Positions 49,510 to 61,800 of a DNA stretch of 64,000 nucleotides are shown here, one piece after another. The notes beneath the pieces were generated by a model. It was given only the letters and a program-made list of their open reading frames with translations, had not been told where the DNA came from and did not search any database. This DNA comes from Zonotrichia leucophrys gambelii. Taxonomy: Eukaryota > Chordata > Aves > Passeriformes > Passerellidae. The stretch spans positions 19,294,357 to 19,358,356 of the forward strand of contig NC_088178.1 in NCBI RefSeq assembly GCF_028769735.1, read 5' to 3'. Both the position numbers and the translations under genes were made by a program. Position 1 is the first letter of the stretch, and every line of letters starts with the position of its first letter.

Positions 49510-49615
49510 GAATAAAAAAATTAAAAAGCAGACAAACAACAAACAAAAAACCAAAATAAAACAAACTAAAAAAAACCAAGCAGATAAAAAACCCAACAAA
49601 ATAAACCCAACCACA
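49510..49615. repeat. A-rich simple repeat with C interruptions
   Basis: Runs of A broken by C or CC (ACAAACAACAAACAAAAAACC and similar) for about 100 bp. There is a smaller tract of the same kind near 49766-49790. Confidence 0.75.
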
Positions 49616-50614
49616 TACAAGCTGAAAGAGTTTGCTATTTTTCAAGTCCCATCTATGAAATGATGCTATCAAGCCAGTCTTCTCTGAACAGCAGAAGTCA
49701 TTCAAATGCATATTGGAATATTGCAGGAATATTTATACACTTCTGTGTATAAAAAGCTGGAGCAAAAAAACCAAACTAAAACACCAAAAGCATGAGAAGA
49801 GTTTTCAAGTTCAACTTGCTGAGGTAAATGCCCTTTTAAAGTCTCTGTGAGTTTTGATTTTGTGGTGCCTAGTTTGGATCAAAAAGAGGACAGTTTATTT
49901 TGCTTTGACCATGACATTTTTACATGTGTATTCATAGAGGGAGTGTAGCTTAATTTCTACACTCTGCATGCCAGCTCAGACTAACCCCTCAAGTTTCATA
50001 AATTTTGATTCTTTAGCCATTATGCTAGATAAGAGCACCTTATGCGGGTACAGAATGGTGTCAAAGAGGGGAGAAAATCCTCTGAGCAAATACATTTATA
50101 ATTATTGCTGAAGTACACTTTTGCAACATTACAGAATTTACCATGAAAACAAACTGCATTAACCACTGAACTAAAAGCACTGATTGCCTTCAAAACTATA
50201 TCCCAATGACTGATATCACACAAGTAAACAGAAAGGGTTAGGAGATACCACTTGCCCAACATTGTTAATCCTTATGCAAATCCAAATAACAAGCATTTGC
50301 AGTGAAACTTTGCAATTCAAAAAAGGTCTGGCAAATCTGCTCATAGAGATAAATGCATGTCTGTTTAAAAAGATAAAAGATAAAACAATTGAATTTCTTA
50401 TTACTTCTCTTTGTTCCTTGGGCTGTGGAGCTTGAATATGCAAATATTGTGGAAACATTAGCATTGTCATTTCCCATTGACTCCTCTGAGATAGTTATAT
50501 AACTGGACTCTGCCTTCAGATACTGGATAAGACAGTGAAATTGCCAAACTCCAGCACATGCACTCCTCACACTATGGATCACAGCACCTTATGTTGTATT
50601 CTGCCAAGGAATTC

Positions 50615-50637
50615 TTTTTTTTTTTTTTTTTTTTTTT
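50615..50637. repeat. Poly(T) run, 23 bases
   Basis: An uninterrupted T run, equal to a poly(A) tail in - strand orientation. I see no clear target-site duplication and no recognisable element next to it, so a retroposon origin is only possible. Confidence 0.85.
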
Positions 50638-53600
50638 GCCATGATACACTGAGGGGCATCTGCAAAATCTGTAGGAAAAACACAATAATCCTATTTTGAA
50701 ATGGTCCTTAAATCTAATTAAATTTCAGAACATGCAGCTATATTATGAAGAGGGAAAAAACCCAACAAATGCACTCCACAAAGCTTTCCGTGGAGCAATT
50801 TCCTTAGAAAAAGTCCCGTTAAGCACATTAGTCAATGAAGAGTCTTCTGCTTGTGTGAAGTGTTTTCCGGCACATTAACTCCTTTTCAGGGCACTGCCTG
50901 CTAGTCAAAGCTTCCATTAGATTAATTAAAATATGGTTTCTATCTCTGGAAAGAAAAGCCATGAGCTTGGTTACAGGACATTGACCACCTACAGGAACTG
51001 AGCCCTTTCTTGTTACATAAAATCCACGAGCAGGAGCAGCAGCACAGGAGATGAACAACGGGGTAACTTTTGGTATATGGGGCACATTTCTCTTCTTATT
51101 TTAGAAGCATGATTACCAGGTGCTGATGTTTTCCCCTAAGCCACCTGAAGTGAATATAAGGTGCAACCTTGCAAATTGTCAGCACATATAAAGCTAAGAT
51201 TTAGAGAGTAGTTTCCATCCTGAAACCTATAAATGTGTCCCATGAGGAAGATTAGTATCAATCATAGGCTTATTGGAGAGGGAGATAGGATACAATGATA
51301 ACCTGAAGCTATCAACTAGAGTAATGGTCTCAGAAGAAAAAGCAATCAGAGAAAGAAAAGAATATCCTCAGTGAAAGGCAGAACTGGAAAATCAGGCAAG
51401 AATGTATCATGTTGATGAACATGAACTGTTATACAAGAGAGAGTATCATATGAACAATACACAGGCTCTAAAGAAATGGTTATTGCCTAATGTTTATCTT
51501 AAAAGGAGTGCAAATAGACATCCATATTACATCAAACTGCTTTACTTTTGTTCTGCGGCTAAAGTACTTGCACTATAATGAAACAGAGCCACAGGCATGG
51601 TGTCTTAACTATGCAAATTGTTATCACTGAAGTGTCAGAAAAACAGAAATTATAACAATCTTTGGGAAAAGTATTGGACAGTTTGGATTTTTGCTTCAGA
51701 ATGTTTTCACATCAACTTCTCTGCTTTGCTTTGGTATGTTTTGGCAGTTCTTTCCAGTTTAAATACTTCATGTGAGTATGCCCTCATATGCTCTCTCTGC
51801 ACCTGTCATGGCTATGCAGGATATTTTTTGAGCTTCAAGCTTCACAGGGTCCCCTTTCTTATCTAACCCAGCTCTAAAGCCAAGCATCACTGATCTTTAA
51901 AGTTTGTACCTAAGTTTTAAAATTCAAGCACTTTTTTCTTTCTGTGGCACTATCTGGTTCATCCAAATGCATTTCAACTCTCACTACAACTATTATCTCT
52001 ACAAGGCAATAATGTGATGGGCACTGCAAGGACAAAGCAAGCCTTTCCAATGGTATCCAGTTTTAACAGCACTTAACACAGCATGCAGAGCCCCCAGAAC
52101 AGGTCAGATGAAATATAAGACCAAATCTCTAATTAGAAAGTCACTGCCGCCACAGAGAATTTTTCTAAAATATATTTTGTCTTGTATTTCTCTACCTGGT
52201 TGAAGTAGACTGAAATAAAAAAATAATGTTCCTTATTCTTTTGAAAGGCATTTGTTCAAAAATTTTATTCAAATGTCTTTCCTTCAAAATCTGTCAAAAA
52301 CATTCAGCCTCGTGGTCTTTTCATTCTCATGTGGTAGCCCCATGTAATCTTCATCAGCCTGTTTTATGTAAACCAGGCTGTTCTATATCCTACTTCTGTC
52401 CCTCTGACTTAATAGCACACCAGAAACTAGAGGACAATTAAAGAAAGCAGATTTAAACCCTTTCTCCCCACAGAAGATACTGAATCTGAATTTAAAATGT
52501 TTTTCTGAGGATGTATCAGATTCAATAACACACAAAGTTGTACCACCTCCACAGCAGAATTCCAAGGCAGCCTTCATAATCACGGGCATATTGACACCAA
52601 AGACAGATGCTGGAAACAGGTACTGGCAGCTGAAGTGGCCAAAATATCCATTTAACTTGGGAGTGACAGGTTGCAGAAACACACTGCAAATTTCTCCCAT
52701 GCATATACGTAAAAAAGAAAAAGACAGAATGTTTTGTGCTAAAGTATTTGTATATTTAGTTTTGGATAAAAATCAGATGCAAGAAAACATCTTGAAGACA
52801 GGCATATAAACATTTGTGTATCTGCAACTATGTATCACTACAATTTTAACTGATTTTGGACAACTACATTTGAAAAATAAATGTTTTAATTCAGGGGTCA
52901 GCTCTTTCAGTTTTGAGGGTTTTGTTAAAAGGTCTCAAGCATTCAAAATATGTCTCTCCAATTGTTCACTATCACCACAGTCCTGATCAGGAGATAAAAC
53001 AAACACATTTATCCAATCAGGATGTTTGTATTGAGTCTATTTGTCTGCATGCAGGTTAATATGAAATTAAACACTTTGTAGATGGAAATATTTAGCACTG
53101 AAATGAACCTGCCAGTGAGGGTTAATTAGACAATCAAGGACAAGAGCTGGCAGACAAGAGTCTGCCAACGTGGCACTGCTGCTCCAAAGAGGTGCTCTTC
53201 GGTTTACAGCAGAATGTTCTGCGGGGGTGAAAAGGATGAGGTTAACTGGAATCTCTGGAGGAACCACTGAAAAAGGGTGGCTGGAGAGAAAGGAAGGTCT
53301 CCCCCAGAGGAAGGTACCCTGGGCTGCCAGAAAAATGAGAAGAGGGAGCCCTTAAAAAACAGAGCCAGGGAAGAGCTGATAGCAAGCCAGCTAATTACAG
53401 GGCAAGAGCAGGGGCTGACCTTGCTGGAAGTGAAGTCTATTTCAGATCTGTGTATTCCACAGATCTTTAGGGCACTGGCTTGTGGCTGTGGCACACAAAT
53501 GCTTTTATTTATGCTTTACCCCAAGCATGATTCCCAAGCACTTAGTTAACACTCTTCAGTAATATTCCTTACTGAAAGATGTAACTGATTTGAAACTGCC

Positions 53601-55329
53601 AAAATGATGGAACTTAAAGTCACAGCTACCTAATGCATTTGGTCAAGGAATATGAAGTGCAGGAAGGTGTGCCAGAGAGAATGCAGGAGGTTGGTTTAAA
53701 ACAGATACTACAAAAATTAAGAAAAAAGGAATCACCTCTTAGTGAACAGCAGCAGAAACAAAACCTTCCTACAAAGAGGTGCAATGTGGAGTCCCAGAGT
53801 CACAGGGGATTTCTGAGTGCTTTATACACTTTATCTGCTTTTTATTTTACATTATTAGTCCTAAATTGTTCTCCTGGGATGTGATGTGTGCGTCATTTAA
53901 GTGCATTTTACCTGACAGTGGCATTGAACAATTCCTCCTCAGTTCTTCCCGGGTTGGGGGGTGGAGTGTGTTTCACTGGATCCCTCCCTGGATCCATTTC
54001 ACAATCACAACAGGAGGCAAAGAGAAATCAAAAGAAGGCAGGAACAAAAAGAAAAGATAGGTGGATGCACATATCCAGCACTGCTGTCTTTAGTAACACT
54101 GAATGCACATAAAATTCAGCCCACATTGCTATGATAAGATGGGTAACAGTGGTAGTGGTGATGGAAGAATGACAAGGAGAATATGGCAGCACAACCAAGA
54201 AGTTCTACATTTCACAAAGTACCTCTCAGTCTTTCATTGTTTAAAAGTCACCATTACTGATGCCTTGACATCTAACTGATAACCTGTCAGCAGGAAGTTT
54301 TAAATTCTATAACCAATGTTGGCTTTTCAGGGCTCTGTACCACACCCGGCTGCAGCCCAGGATTCTTCTTTCATGTGAATGAACTTCTGTCAGTTTCCTC
54401 TGAACAATAGGCATATTGTAAAGCAGTTTTTCTGCACTGGACATGAAAATGCATCTTTCCAGCTTTACTGCCCCAAACAATGCTCACCCATCTCTCTAGA
54501 GGCACCATTTCAACTGTTGGGACAGAGGGCAGGACATTGTCTTCTTGTAAGGGAGAAACACTGGAGTGTCAACAGCCTTTTGTAGGGAAATCTGCTGCCC
54601 ACATGCCCAGAGTCCTGCTGCTTCTCACTCCTGGCACACCCTCAGATCCCTGAGCTGTGCCCACCTCGCTGTGCATGCCCTGAGCAGGTGAAGGTGCCAG
54701 CCCCCAGGCTGGAGCAGCCTCAGCAGGGCTCTGGGCACTGTCCCTGTGCCTGTGCTGGCACCACCAGAACCCACTGGAGGCCACCCCAGCCCTGACACTG
54801 ATCTCACCCAGCTGGCACACAGGGATAAACAGGGCTGGCACACTGTGACCAACACATCTGCACAGGACAGGGCACAGGGGGACAGACTGCCAGGAGATGG
54901 CACGAGAGCACAATCCTGGCTCAGTCACAGGCACCGGGAGCCCAGGAGAGCCCAAAGCACTGACAGAGGAACGCCACCGAGGACAGCTGGCAACCTGACA
55001 TGCTGAAAACCAGGGTGGACAAAGTGGGAATTTCACCTTGGGCAGGGCAGTGCCTGCTCTGTGTCAGCCCAGATTTGCACAACTGAGGAGAAAAGCAGCA
55101 TCCTCCCAGGAGAAAGGCCAGCTCCTGCCAGCACAGCACAGCACAGCCGGGAGGAGCCTCTGTCCTGGAAACCCACATTTGAAGAAATGCAGCCAAACTC
55201 CACTGATGTGTCAGCACTTAATTACAGCTGGAATGAGTTTCAAATTTTTCCCTTTCTGTCCTGTGTTCTGCTTCCAGAAACACTCACTCAGAAAAAAAAG
55301 CAACAGTGCAGGATTTCTACCCCTCAAAC

Positions 55330-55640
55330 ATAATAATCACGCTACAGCCCTACTATTATAATTAAACAGAAATTAATTACATTTTTGAGAAGGGGACAGG
55401 TTCCAAAGGCTTAGCTGGTTTCCTTTTTAATTACTGTGTAATATTGTGAACACAGCAAAAATCTTCTTTTTAAAATGCTAAATGTGCTGGGGGTTATGTT
55501 TGCTTTAACAGACTGCAAAGGATGCTACATTTGCATTTAATTAAAAAATAAGTTATTAAAACAGTTTATTTTGGTTCATTGTATATTTATTTAGCATGTG
55601 GATGGTTTCAAATCAGAAATAAGATTTGTTTTTTTCAATC
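55330..55640. promoter_or_regulatory. Possible intronic enhancer: octamer plus clustered TAATTA sites
   Basis: A perfect octamer ATTTGCAT (55529-55536) runs straight into TTAATTAAAA, and further AATTAATTAC, TTTTTAATTAC and TTATTTAG motifs lie within 200 bp. POU and homeodomain factors bind such sites. AT-rich DNA alone produces many TAAT motifs, so this is a suggestion only. Confidence 0.2.
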
Positions 55641-57971
55641 AGGTGTCAACAGACACTTGGGAGAGCACCTAAAACCAACGTATTTTCAAAAGAAAGTTTG
55701 TTAATGCAAAAACATTTGACCTGTCGCAACTAGATTATTTTTGAACATTCACCTTTTCCAAAGGAATCAATCTCTATCCCAGAAGCTAAACAGGATGTTA
55801 CCTTTGTGACAGGAACAAAATAACACAACCCCAGAAACTGGAACACGTGCAGAATCCCCACACCAAGTGTGAGCCACCCTCCAGCCCTGAGTGATCTGAA
55901 GAAACAGTTCCTGGGGGTAGATGGCATCGTCCCTTCCAGCTGTGGAAGGGCATTGGTGGCTGTGGGAATGCAGGCTGGGCCTGCCAAACCTGGCAGAGCA
56001 TTTGGGAGAAAGAAATTCTCATTTTCAGCTCCTGAGCTGCCTTACATGGGAATCGGGCAAAGATTTTGGCAGACGCAAAAAAACAAATGTAGGCATCCAG
56101 TTCTCTTGAAATTCAAATGAGGAAACAGCAAAGCTTATTTATGTGCTTTCAGGGTTAGTCAGCAGCTAAGCAAAGATTTTTTTTAACTGAAACTTTAAAT
56201 TTAGGTTTAGGAGTAGAGCTTTAACTGGGTTAAGTCCTGCTTTACACACCAAAGCTATTCACAGGATCTATCTCTGGGTTTCTGTATTAAATAAAAGTCT
56301 TAGGGAACCATTTCTTCATAGCCACGTGTCTGATTCATCACTCCTTGGAAGGCTACAATACATCTGTCATGGAACTCTACTAATTACTAGTAAATCACCA
56401 AAGTTGGAAGTGTCAGAAGCATATCCAAAAAGAGTTAAAGTGAAAAGTTGAATATTCAAAGAGCTCTGGGGTGAAATTGTGTCACTTTACAGATGAACCT
56501 GTAATCTATGTGAAAATAAATGATGTATAATGATTACAAAATTTGAAATCAAATCTTCACACGGGGACAATTCAATAAGGTTAGGTGATTATAGGACTAT
56601 GCAGCAGCATCAGTTATGGAGCCAGAAATAGTTTCATGTCCCTCAGAGGCTACAAAAACTCTGCGTTGCTTTATTCACCAACATCAGAGGGCATTCACTT
56701 TCATCTAATAGTCTGGGGGGGGTCTCGTCTGGAGGGAAAAAAAATAAATAATGGAAGGCATAAGCCCAGGAAATGACTGGCAATGATCCTAACTTATCAT
56801 CCAAGCTACCATTTGCTCTGCCAATTGATGGGAAATGAAGTGTGATCAATTCCAGTCCACTGTACATTGTTCCCACTGACTGACCTGCCAACTCTTTGAT
56901 TGAATAATTAGCTAAGATATCAATATCTGCCATTTTGCACAACGTTCACAAGACAAAACCCTTAAGTTCTCAGAAAATGGACAATCACCACATTATCTGT
57001 AACTTCACATTTTCTTTCACATTTGTGGCTAAGCCTTGATATTGCCAAAATATGGAATAAAAACGTAACAGTACATAAGAAGTATTAGAATCCAGGAGCA
57101 TGAAATCTAGAGGTCAGTGTAACCCCTGAAGTAATACAACATACATTTTTAATCTTACAGATGAATAATAAGCCATATCAAAAAGGATTACATCTGTGCT
57201 CCTCATTTACAATAATTCACTCTAAGTACCAACCTATTTTCCACTCTCATACCAGGGCAAGAGGCGTTAACTCAGGTGCTGGGGGGTGACTGACAGCAAC
57301 GCTGACATTTTAATAGCAGCTACTGTTTAAGAGCACTATCACCATCTTGTGCTTCTTAAATAAAGATTTAATCTACTTTTGATGCAGCAGAGCTCTGCAG
57401 ACCTGGCAATCTGCTGTTAGGGCACATGGAAAGGTTTCTTTACTCCCATCACCCAGTCCCACACCGGGTGTGTAACAAGCTGTTCCAAAGCCATAAATTA
57501 GGCTCAGCAAGGCACTGCCTGACATTATACTTTACATTACAGTCCCAAGCCTGAAGTGCTAGCAAACAGGGACACTGCTCTTACTGTTCTATTTCAGACA
57601 TAAATGGTGTTAACTTCAAACACAAATCAGTTATTCAGTGCAAAAATGATACATGACTTGTAAATTGGACCCTTTATAAGTATTTTGGCATTTCTAACTT
57701 TAGTTCACACACATGGATGCAATTTCCAAGTATCCAGATGTCATAGCCATATCTAAAGACACCTCTTCTCCCAAAACCATTCGGTTGAGGCTTTGAGTGT
57801 GCTCACCCCACTTTTGCCCCTAATTCTCATACTTATTCCCCTCCTATATACCAATGAAGAGCAAAACCAGAAAGGGAAACGTACAAAATGAAATTGCAAA
57901 TGTATCACCTAAAATGAAGGAAAGGGTTGGAGGCTTACAAAGTAGGAATGAAGAAACCATGTGAAAGGGAA

Positions 57972-58040
57972 AATCACAGAATTACAAAATCAGTTAGGTT
58001 GGATAACACCTATCTTACTCCACCTCATGGATGACTAATT
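57972..58040 (-). mobile_element. Degraded CR1-like LINE 3' end fragment
   Basis: The given strand reads AATCACAGAATTACAAAATC followed by AGTTAGGTTGGATAACACCT. This resembles the reverse complement of the avian CR1 3' terminus: an ATTCTGTG-type octamer tail preceded by the AGGT-CCTTCCAACC region. Only about 70 bp align by eye, with several mismatches and no open frame, so it is an old truncated copy. The upstream limit is uncertain. Confidence 0.55.
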
Positions 58041-58739
58041 TCTTTCCATGCTATGTTGTAATAAATCCTAGCCCTTGCTATTTAAGAACAGCCAAGTCCC
58101 AATAAAGACATGTGCTGCTCAGTGCTCACTTTAATGGGCATAAACAGAAGACATTTTGGTTTGACAGGTAGTGGCATCTCAACCCGAAGAAAGCAGATTC
58201 ATCTTTCTGTCTGGGCTGACAGCAGGTTAAGAGCACAATGCCATAACTTGGTATCAACAAAAGGCTTTCTCTGCACCCCATCCTAGGTCTTTGTTTTTCA
58301 ACTGGCAGAAAATCTCACACCAGTGCCATCCTAGTGCTGGCAGTTTGTCTGACTGATCACCACCCTGAATTGCTCCAACAGTGGCCACCTATGAAGCACA
58401 GGCTATGCAAGTGCTGTGCAGGCAATTCTTACTGTGGAAATGTAAGAATTTACTATTTGCTGATTAATATAGTCTGAGGAAACCTGGTTCTGTGCATTTC
58501 ACACGTCGAAACACCTCTCTTGTATGTTCTGAATGATGCCCCTTAATTCTATTTGAAGACCTATTATTCAATATTACCTCACAATATTTAACAATGTGTT
58601 CATCTCTTCTGAATAAAAGACTGGAATGACCAACTCCAAGCCCACAGGCAGACAAAATGTTAACAGACAGTCTTCATCAGAAATAACTGCAACCTTCCTG
58701 TATTACTCATGACAGTTGGCCAGCCTCTTTTGTTTTAAT

Positions 58740-58829
58740 GAAAAAAAGCAACATCCAACAACAAAACAAAATCCACCACAAAAAACTCACAAAAAAAAAG
58801 CCCAACCCAAAATAAAAGAAAAAAAAAAT
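58740..58829. repeat. A/C-rich simple repeat
   Basis: AAAAAAAGCAACATCCAACA followed by AACAAAATCCACCAC, AAAAAAAAAGCCCAACCC and a final A run. It is another member of the A/C-rich tract set in this intron. Confidence 0.75.
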
Positions 58830-61800
58830 TATCTGTGTTTTTTTAACAGGGCTTAGCTCTGGTGAGTATTAATTAAGCACCATGAGTATCACAGAAAAAA
58901 AATGCCTCCTTTCTCCCTACTAGCAAGACTAGCAGCAGGTGGGATACAAACCATAAAATATTCTACTCTTTCCAAATTAGCCCAAAGCACAAACTAATAC
59001 CAGTATTCTCTTTGTTCTTCTCACCCAGAGCAAATCCTACATGAAGTTTGAGAAAGACAGATGCAACTTGAGCAAATTAGCTCCAGGAATCAAACAGCTT
59101 ATCCAAGAAGAGGTAGGATATCTAGACTTTCACATTTGTGGAATTGGTTAGTAGGCATCAGTGATAATGACAACATGATGGACTGACAAGACTTTATTTT
59201 CCTCCAAGACTGGAAAATTCTGATTCCGCTTGGCAATAAATGTGAATTATTTACAGAGTAAAGATTTGGTAGCTACCATGCAGTCTGCTGCACATGGGTG
59301 TATGGAATCCTTTATGCCGTAATTGTGCACTATACATGCATGGGTAAAATGAACAGAACTGCAAGTAGAGTACTTCTATATTGAAAAATATTTCCCATGT
59401 TAACCATTCATCTTAATACCATGCCTCTTCTTATCTGATTGTTTTACTGAGTATGGGCAGGGGTTTTTTATTCAGCTAAAGCTCACTGAAGGAAGGAAAA
59501 TATGCAGTTGTTTAGCAGGTCAGGTCAAAATGGATAAAGAAGCCTCAGGACTGCGTAACATGCCAACACGCCCTACAAAATAACATTTACTAAACAGATT
59601 TTCACAAGCAGCAATTTCTATTTAGTAAAGCAGTAAATGCTGTCTTGCAATATCTGAGAGAATGAAACATTCTCTGTGAAAATTAGCCATCCAGCATCAC
59701 AGGAGGTTCCCCTTTATCCAGCATCAGTTAAATTCTGCTGTCTTCTAGGAAGGAGATTAAATTTCTCCTTTAAAACTCTGTTTCCAACTCTCTAATGCAC
59801 TTTGGCAAGCTTTCAAAGGCAGGCTGGCACCAATGAAATCTCTTTCCAATCCAGGCCACTTTCTTTGCATCCAGCTTCTCTACTCACTATTTTTTCTGTT
59901 TTTTCTTTCTTTCACAGTTGCTCACTCCCCGATACATTGGTTTTTTCCTAGGCTAAAATCTCTATGCCATGCACATGCCATTGCAGTGACACAACTAAAA
60001 TGAAGATGTTACATTAAGAATGCATTTGAAACATCCTGAAATTAATTTTGAAATATGAAGGAAGAAGATCAAAAACTGACAACATGAATGTGAATTTTAA
60101 GATGTAATAGAAATCATCTGTGCTTTCCGTAATGGCTTAAATAATTTTTTCTATTTCTTTTGTACTTGCTATGTGACTTAAACTTAGAAATTACAGCACT
60201 TGTGGACCTTAGCACACAACCTTCCTTCTAGCAACTATATAAGGTTTTCCTTGACTCAGGCATCACCAGCTGAGAAGAACTGTGGTCTTTGATGATTTTT
60301 GTAGTATCTCTGATACTGCTGGACAGTCCCTCTAGGATGAGATCCTGGTGTTCTCCAGCTCAAATCCTAAACTATGAGGAACCATGATCAAGAGTTGCTG
60401 GAGAAAAGATATGCCATGAGCAGACACCATGGATTTCATCCATGTAACTTTACTTTGGCATAAAAAAAAGAGCATCTTCTAAAAAGCTCTTCCCTGGTGA
60501 GCAGAAAATATACATTATTTTAATTTATTACCAACAGGCCCATTATTACACTGAAACTGACTCAATTTAAAGAACTTTCAACCCCTAAAGGGTTTCAAGC
60601 AATTCCCAGTAAATTTCCATGTCTAGATATGACAATAAATTCAGCCTCTTTAGCAGCAAGAATAATCCACCATGGGAATTACACTGCATTTACCATATGT
60701 ATGCAAATAAATTTGACTAACAAAAACATCAGTTTAAATACAAAAAGTCAAACACAATTTGTATTTATCAGTATTGAGTATAATTTCATCCATTTTCTTT
60801 GTTTTGTACCAGAAAAACTGCAAAGGGGTGATTCCTTCACAGCCAGTAATCCTGCTGAGCTTCACCTTTTACCCTGTTTTCTTCAGGAAATTCGTTCCAG
60901 CTGCCGAGTGTGACAGGTATGCAGCAATATATGCTTGGTGATGAGCACTTGTGACAGCATTTAGGCTGACCCAGTTTTCAAGGCAGTTCATATATCTTAG
61001 TGGGAAAAAAAATCCATATCAATGAAAAGGATAGGAATGCTATTAACACACAATATTGTCTCTACTGACCCCTCCCAAAGAGACAGAACCTTCCTTGGTA
61101 GCCAGCCTTTCCCATTCTTAGGCAATTTTTATTCTAGAGACTTGTCATTGTTACAGCAAAACAAGTATATTATGTTTGGAAAAAGCAATCTTAGCAGAGA
61201 TTCAGCCATACAGTAAAGAAAGTGCTTTTTACAAGGCAAACTGCATCACCCCCTCAATCATGCCAAATTCTGCCAGATTTACATTACAAATCATTCTACA
61301 TTACAGTCTCCTCTAAAACAACTGTGCCTGGCTGTGATCACATCTCTTCTCCTCTCTCAGCATCTACCTGGGCTGGGGTCTGATGTCCTCCCATCACCAT
61401 CAACAGTAGCACACAAGAAGTTATTCCCATTATTGACATCCTACAGAAGGCAACAACCTCCACTGCCATTTGGACAAGGCATTGCCCTCAAAAGCTCTAA
61501 AATTTCCAACTGCTTTAGTCTTTCTTTGTGGCAAACAAGCAACTACAACCAGTCCTTCCACTGACCAACTACAAAATCAGGCTGACCAATAATGCTCTGA
61601 AAGCTTCCTATATCCACTTCTCTGCTTAGCTGTCACATGAGAACAGCCTCGCTTGATTACTACTGAATAGGAACTTCATCTTACTATTTGAAGGGCTGTT
61701 TAAGTGGTTTTTACAAGAATAATGGTAGTTTATTGTTTTTGAAACAAGAAATTCTCTGGTCAAAACCAGAAAAGGAAAAAAAAATCCCCCCTCTTCCTCT

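Noticed and set aside
54569..55036. 155-codon - strand frame in a GC-rich patch, considered as the missing ST6GALNAC5 N-terminal exon
   Set aside because: It has no basic tail plus hydrophobic anchor, no stem sequence leading to PLRMHC, and opposite-strand frames are equally open.
60889..60918. 30-bp + strand micro-exon with acceptor TTTTCTTCAG and donor GACAGgtatgc
   Set aside because: Isolated in the ST6GALNAC5 intron on the opposite strand, contains a stop in the longest frame, and has no partner exons.
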